This document shows, piece by piece, positions 1-8,883 of a stretch of 64,000 nt of DNA. The notes under the pieces are model-generated. The model was not told the origin of the DNA, did no database searches, and saw nothing but the letters and a program-made list of their open reading frames with translations. This stretch comes from Methyloprofundus sedimenti (GTDB lineage: Bacteria > Pseudomonadota > Gammaproteobacteria > Methylococcales > Methylomonadaceae): contig NZ_LPUF01000003.1 of NCBI RefSeq assembly GCF_002072955.1, positions 186,001 through 250,000 of the forward strand, given 5' to 3'. Made by a program: the position numbers and the translations under genes. Each line of letters starts with the position of its first letter. The first letter of the stretch is position 1.

Positions 1-2
1 AA

Positions 3-143
3 TTGGGCTATAAATCGTCTTTAGAGTATGAGCGTAAATCCCATCATAAAGGGTCTAAGAGCATGTTCTTTTACCTAATCATGTCAGTCTCGATAAAAGA
101 TGCCATAACGCACATGGAAGGAAACGGCATAGTGTCATTTTAA
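3..143 (+). CDS. Possible 3' end of a transposase gene (partial)
   Basis: An open frame runs in from the left edge of the window and stops with TAA. Its first residues, LGYKSSLEYE, resemble the C-terminal end of IS3-family integrase-core transposases, which often finish with a 'LGY-SP-E(F/Y)E' motif. About 36 further residues follow without recognisable similarity, so either the stop has moved downstream or this is a chance frame. No inverted repeat or target duplication can be recognised here because the rest of the element would lie outside the window. The call is weak. Confidence 0.25.
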   Translation: MGYKSSLEYERKSHHKGSKSMFFYLIMSVSIKDAITHMEGNGIVSF

Positions 144-203
144 CCGTTAAAAATAGGAAATTGTCCCTGGTTTTACTAAACTTTGCGACAAATCCCTAGG
201 CTG

Positions 204-2108
204 TCAATACAAACATCTGTCAATATAATTTCCCGCTATCCCCGTTTCCGATACTGGCTGTTCAAACCAGAAGGAAACAGGGTATTCAAAGCCCGTATTG
301 TGCATATAATTGTACAAAGCTTTCTTTAAACCCAGGCCAAGCATTTCATGATCAGTCTCAACTGAATCGATATAATCAATATCATTTTCAGCAAATAAAA
401 CATTTTCGTTCGCGATCAGTTCTATGCCATAAGCACCTGGATTTAATCCAACTGGACTGTGGATAGTCGCCGCAAAACGGTGCCAATAGGCGGACTGGAT
501 ACAGCCATGCCGCATTAATTGCCTGACGTATTCTAAAGCATCGACTGTTTCCTGTTCTGTCTGACTGGGAAATCCATACATCAGATAGGCATGTACTAAA
601 ACACCTGCATCCGCAAAGGCTTTGGTAATTCTGGCAACCTGAGCAACACTAACGCCTTTTTGCATTAAGTCTAACAGCCTATCAGAAGCGACTTCCAATC
701 CACCGCTGATGGCAATACAACCGGAATCAGCTAATAACTGGCATTTTTCTGCTGTAAAGGTTTTTTCAAAGCGTATATTGCCCCACCAGGTGATCACGAT
801 ATTTTGTTCTATTAATTTTGTCGCCAGGGCAAACAGCGCTTTAGGAGGTGCTGCTTCATCGACAAGATGAAACCCGGTCTGGCCTGTTGCGGCAATCATT
901 GTTTTGATGCGCTGGATGGTAATATCAGCCCCGGCATCATCATAATGACCTATATAATCCAGACTAATATCACAAAAGCTGCATTTGGCCCAATAACAGC
1001 CATGTGCTAGGGTAATTTTATTCCAGCGGCCATCGCTCCAGATGCGATGCATAGGGTTAAGCATTTCACATAAGGACAGGTATTTATCGATTGGCAAACC
1101 ACTATAATCCGGCGTTCCTACGTCTTTTTGGGCAATATCATGTAAGTTTTTACTGGTTTTAAAAACAACCCGCCCTGCTTCTATAGTGTAGGTTCTATAC
1201 AGTTCACTGCTTTGTGCCTGTATATTTTCTAATAATGTTAATAAAGGCCGTTCGCCGTCATCAAGACAAACGTAATCTATATATTCAAACAAACGGGAGT
1301 CTTTTAAGGTACGTAATTCGGTGTTTACAAACCCCCCACCCAGGGTAATTTTAATATGCGGAGCATATTCCTTGCAGTATCTTGCTGCCTGTAATGCACC
1401 CAGCATATTTCCTGGAAACGGTACGCTAATGCCTAGTACGTCAGGGTTTTCTGCAGCGATGTATTGCTGCATAAATTGCGCAATAATTGTCTCGGTATAG
1501 CTAGGCTCAGAGGGATGTAATGCGGCATATAAATCATCAAACCGAGGATTGGAAGCGGCGAGTCGTTCTGCATAGCGTGAGACTTCAAAATGTGGATCGA
1601 CCCCATCTTTAATCACAGCTGCAATATCATTAATAAATAAAGTAGCCAGATATTTTGCCTTATCCTGAATACCCAGTGAACCAAAAGCCTGAGCTAACAC
1701 TTCACTGTTCAGCTCTTCCATTTGATACAGCGATTCAAATTGCGGGCCTTCCGGTAAAAATCGGCGTGAGGCGATACGTAAAGCTAAGCTTGGATCTTTA
1801 CCCTGCAAAAAACGAATAACAGCATCGATACATTGATAATAATCGGCATAATTCGCTAAAAAATGATAAATACTATCGGGCAAATCTTCATCATCAATAT
1901 CTGCGTAATTTGTTTCAATCTGGTTGAATAAAGATTCCAGTCCAGACCGCGACAAGATATTTAATATCAGGTCTATCGCCAAATCGCGTTGTACCGCATC
2001 ATAACCATGTAGTTTTAAAAAACCGGTTAAATACGCCGTTGCTGGATACGGTGTATTAAGTTGGGTCATTGGTGGGGTTATTAACAGGACTTTCATCTTA
2101 GCTGGCAT
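204..2108 (-). CDS. B12-binding domain radical SAM protein
   Basis: A 634-residue protein of the cobalamin-binding radical SAM class. The N-terminus (MKVLLITPP) and the segment around residues 205-310, including DVLGISVPFPGNM and KITLGGGFVN, look like the B12-binding Rossmann-type domain. The radical SAM core follows with the cluster motif GCYWAKCSFCD near residue 375. The spacing is CX4CX2C rather than the usual CX3CX2C, as in some subfamilies of this class. Later elements such as GGLEVASDRLLDLMQKGV and HAYLMYGFPSQT fit a radical SAM TIM barrel. The product is unknown: members methylate unactivated carbons or rearrange substrates. The gene overlaps the end of the upstream glutamate dehydrogenase gene by 11 bp, suggesting co-transcription. 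The N-terminal helical insert (about residues 60-200) is not one I recognise. Confidence 0.85.
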   Translation of the reverse strand: MPAKMKVLLITPPMTQLNTPYPATAYLTGFLKLHGYDAVQRDLAIDLILNILSRSGLESLFNQIETNYADIDDEDLPDSIYHFLANYADYYQCIDAVIRFLQGKDPSLALRIASRRFLPEGPQFESLYQMEELNSEVLAQAFGSLGIQDKAKYLATLFINDIAAVIKDGVDPHFEVSRYAERLAASNPRFDDLYAALHPSEPSYTETIIAQFMQQYIAAENPDVLGISVPFPGNMLGALQAARYCKEYAPHIKITLGGGFVNTELRTLKDSRLFEYIDYVCLDDGERPLLTLLENIQAQSSELYRTYTIEAGRVVFKTSKNLHDIAQKDVGTPDYSGLPIDKYLSLCEMLNPMHRIWSDGRWNKITLAHGCYWAKCSFCDISLDYIGHYDDAGADITIQRIKTMIAATGQTGFHLVDEAAPPKALFALATKLIEQNIVITWWGNIRFEKTFTAEKCQLLADSGCIAISGGLEVASDRLLDLMQKGVSVAQVARITKAFADAGVLVHAYLMYGFPSQTEQETVDALEYVRQLMRHGCIQSAYWHRFAATIHSPVGLNPGAYGIELIANENVLFAENDIDYIDSVETDHEMLGLGLKKALYNYMHNTGFEYPVSFWFEQPVSETGIAGNYIDRCLY

Positions 2109-5100
2109 AGACCGTCAAGTTCCAGCTAGTGCCTAAAATCACCACGATCTTTTCTAGATGCACACTGTCATCTGCTTCAGCTGAATGCACCAGAGCCATA
2201 TAGCGCTCAAATGCTGTGGCATTTTTACTCTGCCAGGCTTCTAATTTACTGGTAATTGTGTGTTCTTCTTCCTCAAGTACGCTATGTAAGAGTACACAAC
2301 TGATTTGATTGTATTCATCAATCATTGCTCTGCGGGATAAAGCTTCCCAGTTTGTTTCCTTAGGTAATAATAAAATTTGCCGGTATAACCAATCTAAATT
2401 TAATGCATTGGCCTGATAAAATAGTCCTTTTGTTACTTCAGCTAGTGAATACTTGCTTTTTTTATGTACTTTAATTGCATTTAAACAAGCAAACAAGGCA
2501 TCACTTTGAGCAATTTTCAGGGCAAGTGGTGCACTGACGCCTGCTTTGATCAACTGATCTACTGACTGATCCATTTTTTTTTGCTCGCCCTCAGTCACTA
2601 AGCCTGTCAAACCTTCAGCTAATTCTTCAATGCTAGCCACATAGTGTTCTGCTACCTCTGCCTGTGGTTCATTACGTACAAACCAGTACATCGCCCGCTC
2701 AACCCATTTCCTGATACGCGACTTTATATCTTCCAGCACATCTCCGCTTATAGCACCATCTAAATCGTTTTGCATTTTCCAGATTGCATCTATTTCAAAT
2801 ACACGGCAAACCAGATTATAAGTATTGACCAGTTCAGCAACAGTACAATTTAATTCCTGCATAAATCGATGTGGAAAAACGATACCCAATCTATTTACAA
2901 GACTATTAATTAACTGGTTAGCAACAATTTCCTTGCCTAATCGATGCTCTTGTATTTGATCAGCATAAGCTGTTTGCAATTGGGTAGGAAAATAATCGGA
3001 TAATATATGCGTGGATAAATCCAGATTTATATACTTAGACTCGGACAATAATTCTGTTTTAAAAAGTTGTTTGGTATACGCCAGCAATACCGATATTTCC
3101 GGGCGTGTCATACCCTTTCCGGAAATTTTACGTGCTTGCAACGCCTTATCATTGGGTAGCTTTTCTTGTGCGCAATCTAAGTGTGCTTTAATTTCCAGTG
3201 TATTAATGAGCTGTTTTAAACCTTGTAACTCAATAATAGATTCATTTTGAATCATGCCTATCGCATGATTTTGTTGATGGTTATTATTTAACACCAGATC
3301 AGCCACTTGATCAGTCATGCTCTCAAGTAGTTTATCCCTTTGCTTTGCAGTGATATCTCCCTGCAGCAAGACACTGTTTAGCAAAATCTTTATATTGACC
3401 TCGTGGTCAGAACAATCTACTCCGGCTGAGTTATCGATTGAATCAGTATTGATACAGCCATTATCAAGCGCATATTCAATACGTCCGCGCTGGGTAAAAC
3501 CAAGATTGCCTCCTTCTCCAACAACTTTGCAACGTAATTGCCCGGCATTAATTCGTAATGCGTCATTAGTTCGATCGCCCACCTCACTATTTAACTCGGC
3601 AGTTGCTTTAATGTAAGTACCAATTCCACCGTTCCAGAGTAAATCCACGGGGGCTGATAAAATCGCCTTGATTAATTCATTCGGTGATAACTGTGAATCA
3701 TTTATGGCCAGAGATTCCTTTATTTCATTACTTAAAACCACGACTTTATCATGTCGCGAATAAACGCCCCCGCCCTTAGAAATTAAGCCAGGATCATAAT
3801 CTGTCCAGCTCGAATGAGTTAATTTAAACAAACGCTGTCTCTCGTTAAAACTGCTTTCTGTATTCGGGTTGGGGTCAAGAAAAATAGTCTCATGATTAAA
3901 TGCTGCGATCAGTTTAATTTTATTAGACAATAAAAGTCCATTACCAAAAACGTCACCTGACATGTCTCCTATTCCGGTCACAGTAAAGGCATTTTTCTGA
4001 ATATCAATACCTAAACTTTCAAAATGATGTTGCACTGACACCCAGGCTCCGCGAGCGGTTATACCCATTTCCTTATGGTCATATCCAGCAGACCCGCCTG
4101 ACGCAAAAGCATCACCGAGCCAGTAATGATAATTTTGTGATAGTGCATTGGCATAATCAGAAAAACTGGCTGTACCTTTATCGGCAGCAACGACCAGGTA
4201 AGGGTCATCACCATCATAGCAATTCACTCGTTCAGGTTTAATGACTTCATTGACTGCATAGTTATCAGTAATATCCAATAACCCTTTGATCAAAAGACGG
4301 TAACAGGCAATACCCTCTGCAGCCATCTCCTCTTTAGAAGCTACAGTTTTAACAACAAAACCCCCTTTAGCACCTGTAGGCACAATGACTGAGTTTTTAG
4401 TCATCTGAGCTTTCATCAGTCCTAACACTTCTGTTCTAAAATCTTCACGTCTGTCAGACCAGCGTAAGCCTCCCCTGGCGACTGGCCCGCCGCGTAGATG
4501 TATGCCTTCCATGCGCGGAGAATATACAAAAATTTCATAATAAGGCACCGGCGATGGTATTTCATCAACCTTTGCTGAATTAAATTTAATGGACAAATAT
4601 GGAATGTTTTGTTCATCAACTGGTTGTATAAAATAGTTAGTGCGTTCAGCGGCTAATATTAAATTCAGATAGCGCCGCAGAATTCGATCTTCGTCTAAAG
4701 ATTTTACTTGTTCAATCAGGTATAGAATTTCTTCAATTTGAACCGTAGCTTCCTCTGGCAATACAGTTTCAGTATTAAAACGCTGGTAGAACAATTTAAC
4801 CAGTAAAGTGACAACATTTGCATTCCGAACTAATGTTTTCACTACATAGCTTTGACTAAAAGCAATTCCAATTTGGCGCAAGTAAAAATACAGTGTTCTT
4901 AAAATATTGATATCTTGCCAGCTCAATCCTGCATTGATGACTAAAGCATTAAAGCCATCATTTTCAACTCGCCCCATCCAGCATTGCTCAAAAGCCTCTT
5001 GAAATCGAGGTTTTAACGCCTCAATATCAAGTTGTGCCACCTGGTCATAAGCCAGGCCAAAGTCATGAATCCAGAAAGACTTATCCTGACTAAACTTTTT

Positions 5101-6894
5101 AATTTGATAGGGGTTTTCACTACAGACTGTTACTCCCATATTTTCCAGCATCGGCAAGCTACGGGATAGTGATGCTACTTTGCCAAAACAGTATAATTTA
5201 AAATACAGTTGCTTTTGTCCGGTAGCCGTTAATGGGCTGTATAAGAAGCCCAATGCAGACAAATTATTCTTTTCAAGTTGCTCAAATCGTTTTAAATCCA
5301 ATAATGCTGTACGTGCAGAAACCGCCTCTCTATAAGCAGCTGAAAAGCTGTTTTTATACGCCTGTAAATAAGTATTAGCTTCTGCTTCCCCATACTGGAA
5401 ATTAAGTTCAGCTTGCAGCTCGTCTTGCCAATCCGATAATACTGCAATAATACGCTGTTCTATTTCTTTAACATCATAATCTATGCAACACGTTACTTTG
5501 CTATGAATAATGAAATGGATCCTCGCCAATATTGACTCTGAAAGTTTCACGCTAAAATCTAAATCACTGCCTTGAAAAACATCTATTAGAATTTCCTGTA
5601 TTTTTATACGAGACCCAGTGTTATAGCGCTCTCTAGGAACAAACACTAAGATAGAAACAAAATGGCTATAAACTTCATGGCGCACAAAAACACGTATCCG
5701 TTGTCGCTCTTGTAATTGCAAAACGCCAGTCACACATGCAGATAAATCTTTTAGTTTAGCTTGAAATAATTCATCTCTAGGCAATGAATTGATCACAAAC
5801 AACAGTGATCTTTCAGTATGGCTGCTGTTAACAAAATCAGATTGTTGCAATATGGTTTTAATTTTACTGCGCACCAGTGGAATACTATTGAGTTCACAAG
5901 AATAAGCAGATGAAGCAAATAAGCCTAAAAAACGAATTTCACCGACAACCTGTCCGGCAGCATCATATTGCTTAATCCCGATATAATCCATGAACACAGG
6001 ACGATGTACCGTTGCCTTACTGGTCGCTTTGGTAATCATCAGCGGTTTATCATTGTTCAAAAGCTGATAGGCATCATCACTAATGGGCAGAAAATTTGCA
6101 TCGGGAATTTTAGCGACACTATCTCGAAGAATCCCTAATCCAGTGTTATCAACGACTCTAAATCCATATTTGTCAGCTTGCTCAATAATAAGGTATTCCC
6201 GATGGCCTAAAAATACAAAATGATCATTTTTTAGCCATTGCAAAAATTCAATTGGCTCCTGTAAATCAGGCTTGTGTTGTTCGGTTAATGCTGAAATTAC
6301 TGCCTCCATTCGAGCTAAACAGGCAGGCCAATCATCTGTTGCAGCACAAACATCAGACAAGACCTGTTGCAGGCTTTTTTTGAGTTGCCTGATTAGTTCA
6401 ATATCGCTTTGCCGATTAATCTCGATATGTAAAACACTTTCCTGAGTAGTCCCTGGTTTTTCTGTTTTACTAATCTCCAGCAATTTTCCAACTACATCTC
6501 TACGTACCCAGTAAACAGGATGTAAAACCAGCTGATTAACAAAACCATAGCGATTGATTTCCATGGTAACGGATTGCAGTATAAAAGCGCGATCAGCTAG
6601 TACCACTTCAATAACCGTATGCGAGCTTTGCCAGCCATGCTCTTCGACGCTAGGGTTATAAATATGAATTTTTTCCTTGTCCGCAGGCAAATTCAGAAAC
6701 ATATTCCAATGCGATAATACCGCACCGTACAAATCTTCTACTGAGGTATTAGCGATTTCCTCGAAAGCACAAAAGCTAAAATAGTGCTGAGCAAACAAAA
6801 TTAACTGTTCAACACTTTCATCTTTAATTTCATTACGAATATATTGAGATAATATATCCAGCATATTTGTAATATTTTTATATTCCATGTTCAA
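2098..6894 (-). CDS. gdhB: NAD-specific glutamate dehydrogenase, large (about 180 kDa) type
   Basis: At 1598 residues this matches the large bacterial NAD-glutamate dehydrogenase family (Bac_GDH), which oxidatively deaminates glutamate to 2-oxoglutarate and ammonium in the cytoplasm. The N-terminal half carries the ACT-like regulatory segments of the family. The catalytic core begins near residue 795 with the signature GGPVARGGLRWSDRREDF and continues with VIVPTGAKGGFV (substrate and catalytic lysine region). The dinucleotide-binding part follows with GIGDMSGDVFGNG and LWNGGIGTYIKA. The C-terminal 350 residues are the helical tail of the family. The start is preceded by AGGAG-like sequence at the expected distance. 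It appears intact and is probably the first gene of a two-gene unit with the radical SAM gene. It is likely used for glutamate catabolism rather than ammonium assimilation. Confidence 0.93.
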   Translation of the reverse strand: MNMEYKNITNMLDILSQYIRNEIKDESVEQLILFAQHYFSFCAFEEIANTSVEDLYGAVLSHWNMFLNLPADKEKIHIYNPSVEEHGWQSSHTVIEVVLADRAFILQSVTMEINRYGFVNQLVLHPVYWVRRDVVGKLLEISKTEKPGTTQESVLHIEINRQSDIELIRQLKKSLQQVLSDVCAATDDWPACLARMEAVISALTEQHKPDLQEPIEFLQWLKNDHFVFLGHREYLIIEQADKYGFRVVDNTGLGILRDSVAKIPDANFLPISDDAYQLLNNDKPLMITKATSKATVHRPVFMDYIGIKQYDAAGQVVGEIRFLGLFASSAYSCELNSIPLVRSKIKTILQQSDFVNSSHTERSLLFVINSLPRDELFQAKLKDLSACVTGVLQLQERQRIRVFVRHEVYSHFVSILVFVPRERYNTGSRIKIQEILIDVFQGSDLDFSVKLSESILARIHFIIHSKVTCCIDYDVKEIEQRIIAVLSDWQDELQAELNFQYGEAEANTYLQAYKNSFSAAYREAVSARTALLDLKRFEQLEKNNLSALGFLYSPLTATGQKQLYFKLYCFGKVASLSRSLPMLENMGVTVCSENPYQIKKFSQDKSFWIHDFGLAYDQVAQLDIEALKPRFQEAFEQCWMGRVENDGFNALVINAGLSWQDINILRTLYFYLRQIGIAFSQSYVVKTLVRNANVVTLLVKLFYQRFNTETVLPEEATVQIEEILYLIEQVKSLDEDRILRRYLNLILAAERTNYFIQPVDEQNIPYLSIKFNSAKVDEIPSPVPYYEIFVYSPRMEGIHLRGGPVARGGLRWSDRREDFRTEVLGLMKAQMTKNSVIVPTGAKGGFVVKTVASKEEMAAEGIACYRLLIKGLLDITDNYAVNEVIKPERVNCYDGDDPYLVVAADKGTASFSDYANALSQNYHYWLGDAFASGGSAGYDHKEMGITARGAWVSVQHHFESLGIDIQKNAFTVTGIGDMSGDVFGNGLLLSNKIKLIAAFNHETIFLDPNPNTESSFNERQRLFKLTHSSWTDYDPGLISKGGGVYSRHDKVVVLSNEIKESLAINDSQLSPNELIKAILSAPVDLLWNGGIGTYIKATAELNSEVGDRTNDALRINAGQLRCKVVGEGGNLGFTQRGRIEYALDNGCINTDSIDNSAGVDCSDHEVNIKILLNSVLLQGDITAKQRDKLLESMTDQVADLVLNNNHQQNHAIGMIQNESIIELQGLKQLINTLEIKAHLDCAQEKLPNDKALQARKISGKGMTRPEISVLLAYTKQLFKTELLSESKYINLDLSTHILSDYFPTQLQTAYADQIQEHRLGKEIVANQLINSLVNRLGIVFPHRFMQELNCTVAELVNTYNLVCRVFEIDAIWKMQNDLDGAISGDVLEDIKSRIRKWVERAMYWFVRNEPQAEVAEHYVASIEELAEGLTGLVTEGEQKKMDQSVDQLIKAGVSAPLALKIAQSDALFACLNAIKVHKKSKYSLAEVTKGLFYQANALNLDWLYRQILLLPKETNWEALSRRAMIDEYNQISCVLLHSVLEEEEHTITSKLEAWQSKNATAFERYMALVHSAEADDSVHLEKIVVILGTSWNLTVYAS

Positions 6895-7263
6895 CTCCTG
6901 AAACTAACGCTAACAATTATGTACTTCCCTTGAAAAGCAGATAAGGGATGTGCAGCAAATAACCTGGGTAACCATTTTTTGGTAGTACAGACGACCCATC
7001 TGTACTGTATAGGCATGCTGTCTGGCTTCCTAAAATGAATAGTGTATTATGCATATACCTACTAAGCACGAAATTAATAGCTTGTACTATAAACCGTGAG
7101 TAACTGTTTATTGAGGGTTATTTTATCTATACCCGTATCTTAGTCCGTAGTCACTACAAATACTAAAAAAGCGCTTAATATTACTGCTAGATATTTATTC
7201 TTGTCTTATACCCGATATAATAGCGATTCATTACTTCTATTCGCTGATTTTTCAGGATGATTT
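6895..7263. other. Intergenic region between gdhB and soxY
   Basis: This 369-bp gap lies between divergent genes, so it should hold promoters for both gdhB (leftward) and the sox operon (rightward). It contains the two-hairpin dispersed repeat annotated separately at its centre. An AGGA ribosome-binding element precedes the soxY start. I could not assign a convincing -35/-10 pair or an operator. No coding potential is seen. Confidence 0.6.
6981..7031. repeat. Two-hairpin dispersed repeat, copy A
   Basis: A 51-bp block that aligns without gaps to 11928-11978 (about 35 of 51 positions identical). The first half forms a hairpin with arms TACAGA/TCTGTA. The second half, around GGCATGCTGTC, is a weaker hairpin that is better preserved in copy B. 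Both copies sit upstream of a plus-strand gene (soxY here), but a REP-like dispersed repeat explains them at least as well as a regulatory element. Confidence 0.55.
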
Positions 7264-7722
7264 ATGACCATGACTCGCCGCAACTTAATAGCAAAGATGT
7301 TAACACTGACCGGCTATACTTTAACACTAGCATTTTCTAAAACAGGTTTAGCAAACTGGATGGCAAATGACTTTCGTCGGCAGACTCTTGATAGCACGCT
7401 TAGCCAGTTATTTCCAGAACAGACATTACTTGAAACGAATAAGATTAACTTGAAACTGCCGCGTATAGCAGAAAATGGCTCTGTTGTTCCTATTACGATC
7501 ACCAGTACTATTGATAATGCCGATACTATTTATATCTTTTCTGAAAAAAATCCAGTACCCCTTATTGCAAAATTTAGCTTGAATCCAGCGTTAGAAACAT
7601 TTATTGGCGCTCGTTTTAAAATGCAGGAAACCTGTGATGTGATAGTTGTCCTAAGAGCTGATAAGCAATATTACCAGACTCGACAAAAAGTGAAAGTTAC
7701 ATTGGGTGGTTGCGGAGGTTAA
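7264..7722 (+). CDS. soxY: Thiosulfate oxidation carrier protein SoxY
   Basis: SoxY carries the sulfur substrate covalently on a C-terminal cysteine during periplasmic thiosulfate oxidation, as a heterodimer with SoxZ. The 152-residue product ends in LGGCGG, the diagnostic swinging-arm motif. The N-terminus has a twin-arginine signal (TRRNLIAK followed by a hydrophobic stretch), as expected for SoxY export through Tat with its partner carried along. ATG codons at 7264 and 7270 are both possible starts; the AGGA element near 7254 favours the first. The last codons contain GGAGG, which doubles as the ribosome-binding site of soxZ. It is the first gene of soxY-soxZ-soxA-moeA. Confidence 0.93.
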   Translation: MTMTRRNLIAKMLTLTGYTLTLAFSKTGLANWMANDFRRQTLDSTLSQLFPEQTLLETNKINLKLPRIAENGSVVPITITSTIDNADTIYIFSEKNPVPLIAKFSLNPALETFIGARFKMQETCDVIVVLRADKQYYQTRQKVKVTLGGCGG

Positions 7723-7723
7723 T

Positions 7724-8035
7724 ATGTCATCGATAAAAATACGTAGTAAACGTCTGGCTGACTATACCCTGGTGCGCACCCTGATTGCTCATCCAATGGA
7801 AACAGGAAAAAGAAAGGATGATGATACAGGCGAACTGATTCCTGCGCACTTTATTCAAACCATGAATTTTTCTCTTAATGAGCAAATCATGAGTCAATGC
7901 CAAATGGGCGTAGGTATCGCAAAAAACCCTTTTTTCTCTTTTCATATCAAATCTGCTCAGGCAGGCGATATAGTCAGCATTAGCTGGACGGATAATCTCG
8001 GCTATAGCGATACTGCCAAACATATTATTCAATGA
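7724..8035 (+). CDS. soxZ: Thiosulfate oxidation carrier complex protein SoxZ
   Basis: SoxZ is the partner that holds SoxY and docks the complex to the Sox enzymes. The 103-residue product has the family's beta-sandwich features: IKIRSK at the start, a central HPMETGKRKD segment and HFIQTMNFSLN, and C-terminal GDIVSISWTDN followed by a short tail. I chose the ATG at 7724, one base after the soxY stop and 6 bases downstream of a strong GGAGG. An in-frame GTG at 7706 would lie inside the soxY tail and lacks such a site. SoxZ has no signal peptide, consistent with piggyback export with SoxY. It overlaps soxA by 4 bp (ATGA), a sign of translational coupling. Confidence 0.93.
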   Translation: MSSIKIRSKRLADYTLVRTLIAHPMETGKRKDDDTGELIPAHFIQTMNFSLNEQIMSQCQMGVGIAKNPFFSFHIKSAQAGDIVSISWTDNLGYSDTAKHIIQ

Positions 8036-8883
8036 TGATTTCTTGCCGATTGAATGCAGCCATTGCTGCCATGGTTTTTTGTTTAATTTTTTTTAGCGCC
8101 TCAACCCCGGCGAGCCCGACTGAAGACCGGCAACAAATTCGTGCCTTTTATCAACAACTTTTTCCGCAACTTACACTCGATGATTATGCGCAAGGTGTTT
8201 ATGCCATAGACCCTGATGCCAAAGCATCCTGGCTGGCTATCGAAGAGTTCCCTCCTTACGAACTTGCTTTGGAAAAAGGCGAAGCATTATTCAAGCGACC
8301 TTTTGCAAATGGTTCAGGCTATGCTGATTGCTTCGCCAATAAAGGGATTTCTATTGCACAGAATTATCCCTATTGGGACAAGCAAAAACAACAAATCGTT
8401 ACCCTGGCCAGTGCGCTTAACGAGTGCCGGAAAAACAACCAACTCTCTCCCCTGACCTATGGCAAAGGCGAGATAAACTATCTTTTAGCCTATATGGCCT
8501 TTACCTCTCGAGGCCAACGAATCAACACCCGGATTCCGGACGATTCCCCTGCAGCTCTCGCTGCCTATCAACAAGGTAAGGCTTATTTTTATCAGCGCCG
8601 TGGTCAGCTTAATTTTTCTTGTGCGAGTTGTCATTTAGACAATGCGGGTAAATATATACGTTCTGAAATACTCAGTCCTGCACTGGGGCATACCACTCAC
8701 TGGCCTGCTTATCGCTTAAATACTGGAGAAATGGGTACTCTGCATCGCCGCTTTATGGTATGTAACAAGCTGATCCGTGCACCGGTAGACCCGGCACAAA
8801 GCACCGCTTTAAGGCAATTAGAATATTACTTAAGTTTTATGGACTTTGGATTGCCACTCAATGGACCCTCTACACGTAAATGA
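8032..8883 (+). CDS. soxA: Monohaem-type c cytochrome SoxA
   Basis: SoxA together with SoxX couples thiosulfate to the SoxY cysteine in the periplasm. The 283-residue product has a signal peptide (hydrophobic residues 8-25). It has one haem motif, CASCH at residues 197-201, and Cys244 in RFMVCNKL at the place of the active-site cysteine haem ligand. The N-terminal domain has no CXXCH: it keeps only isolated Cys100 and Cys132, which may form a disulfide, so this is the single-haem form. soxX and soxB are not adjacent. The gene overlaps soxZ by 4 bp upstream and moeA by 4 bp downstream. Confidence 0.9.
   Translation: MMISCRLNAAIAAMVFCLIFFSASTPASPTEDRQQIRAFYQQLFPQLTLDDYAQGVYAIDPDAKASWLAIEEFPPYELALEKGEALFKRPFANGSGYADCFANKGISIAQNYPYWDKQKQQIVTLASALNECRKNNQLSPLTYGKGEINYLLAYMAFTSRGQRINTRIPDDSPAALAAYQQGKAYFYQRRGQLNFSCASCHLDNAGKYIRSEILSPALGHTTHWPAYRLNTGEMGTLHRRFMVCNKLIRAPVDPAQSTALRQLEYYLSFMDFGLPLNGPSTRK

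Noticed and set aside
3317-3616. Plus-strand open frame inside gdhB
   Set aside because: It is antisense to a well-conserved part of the glutamate dehydrogenase and has no match of its own.
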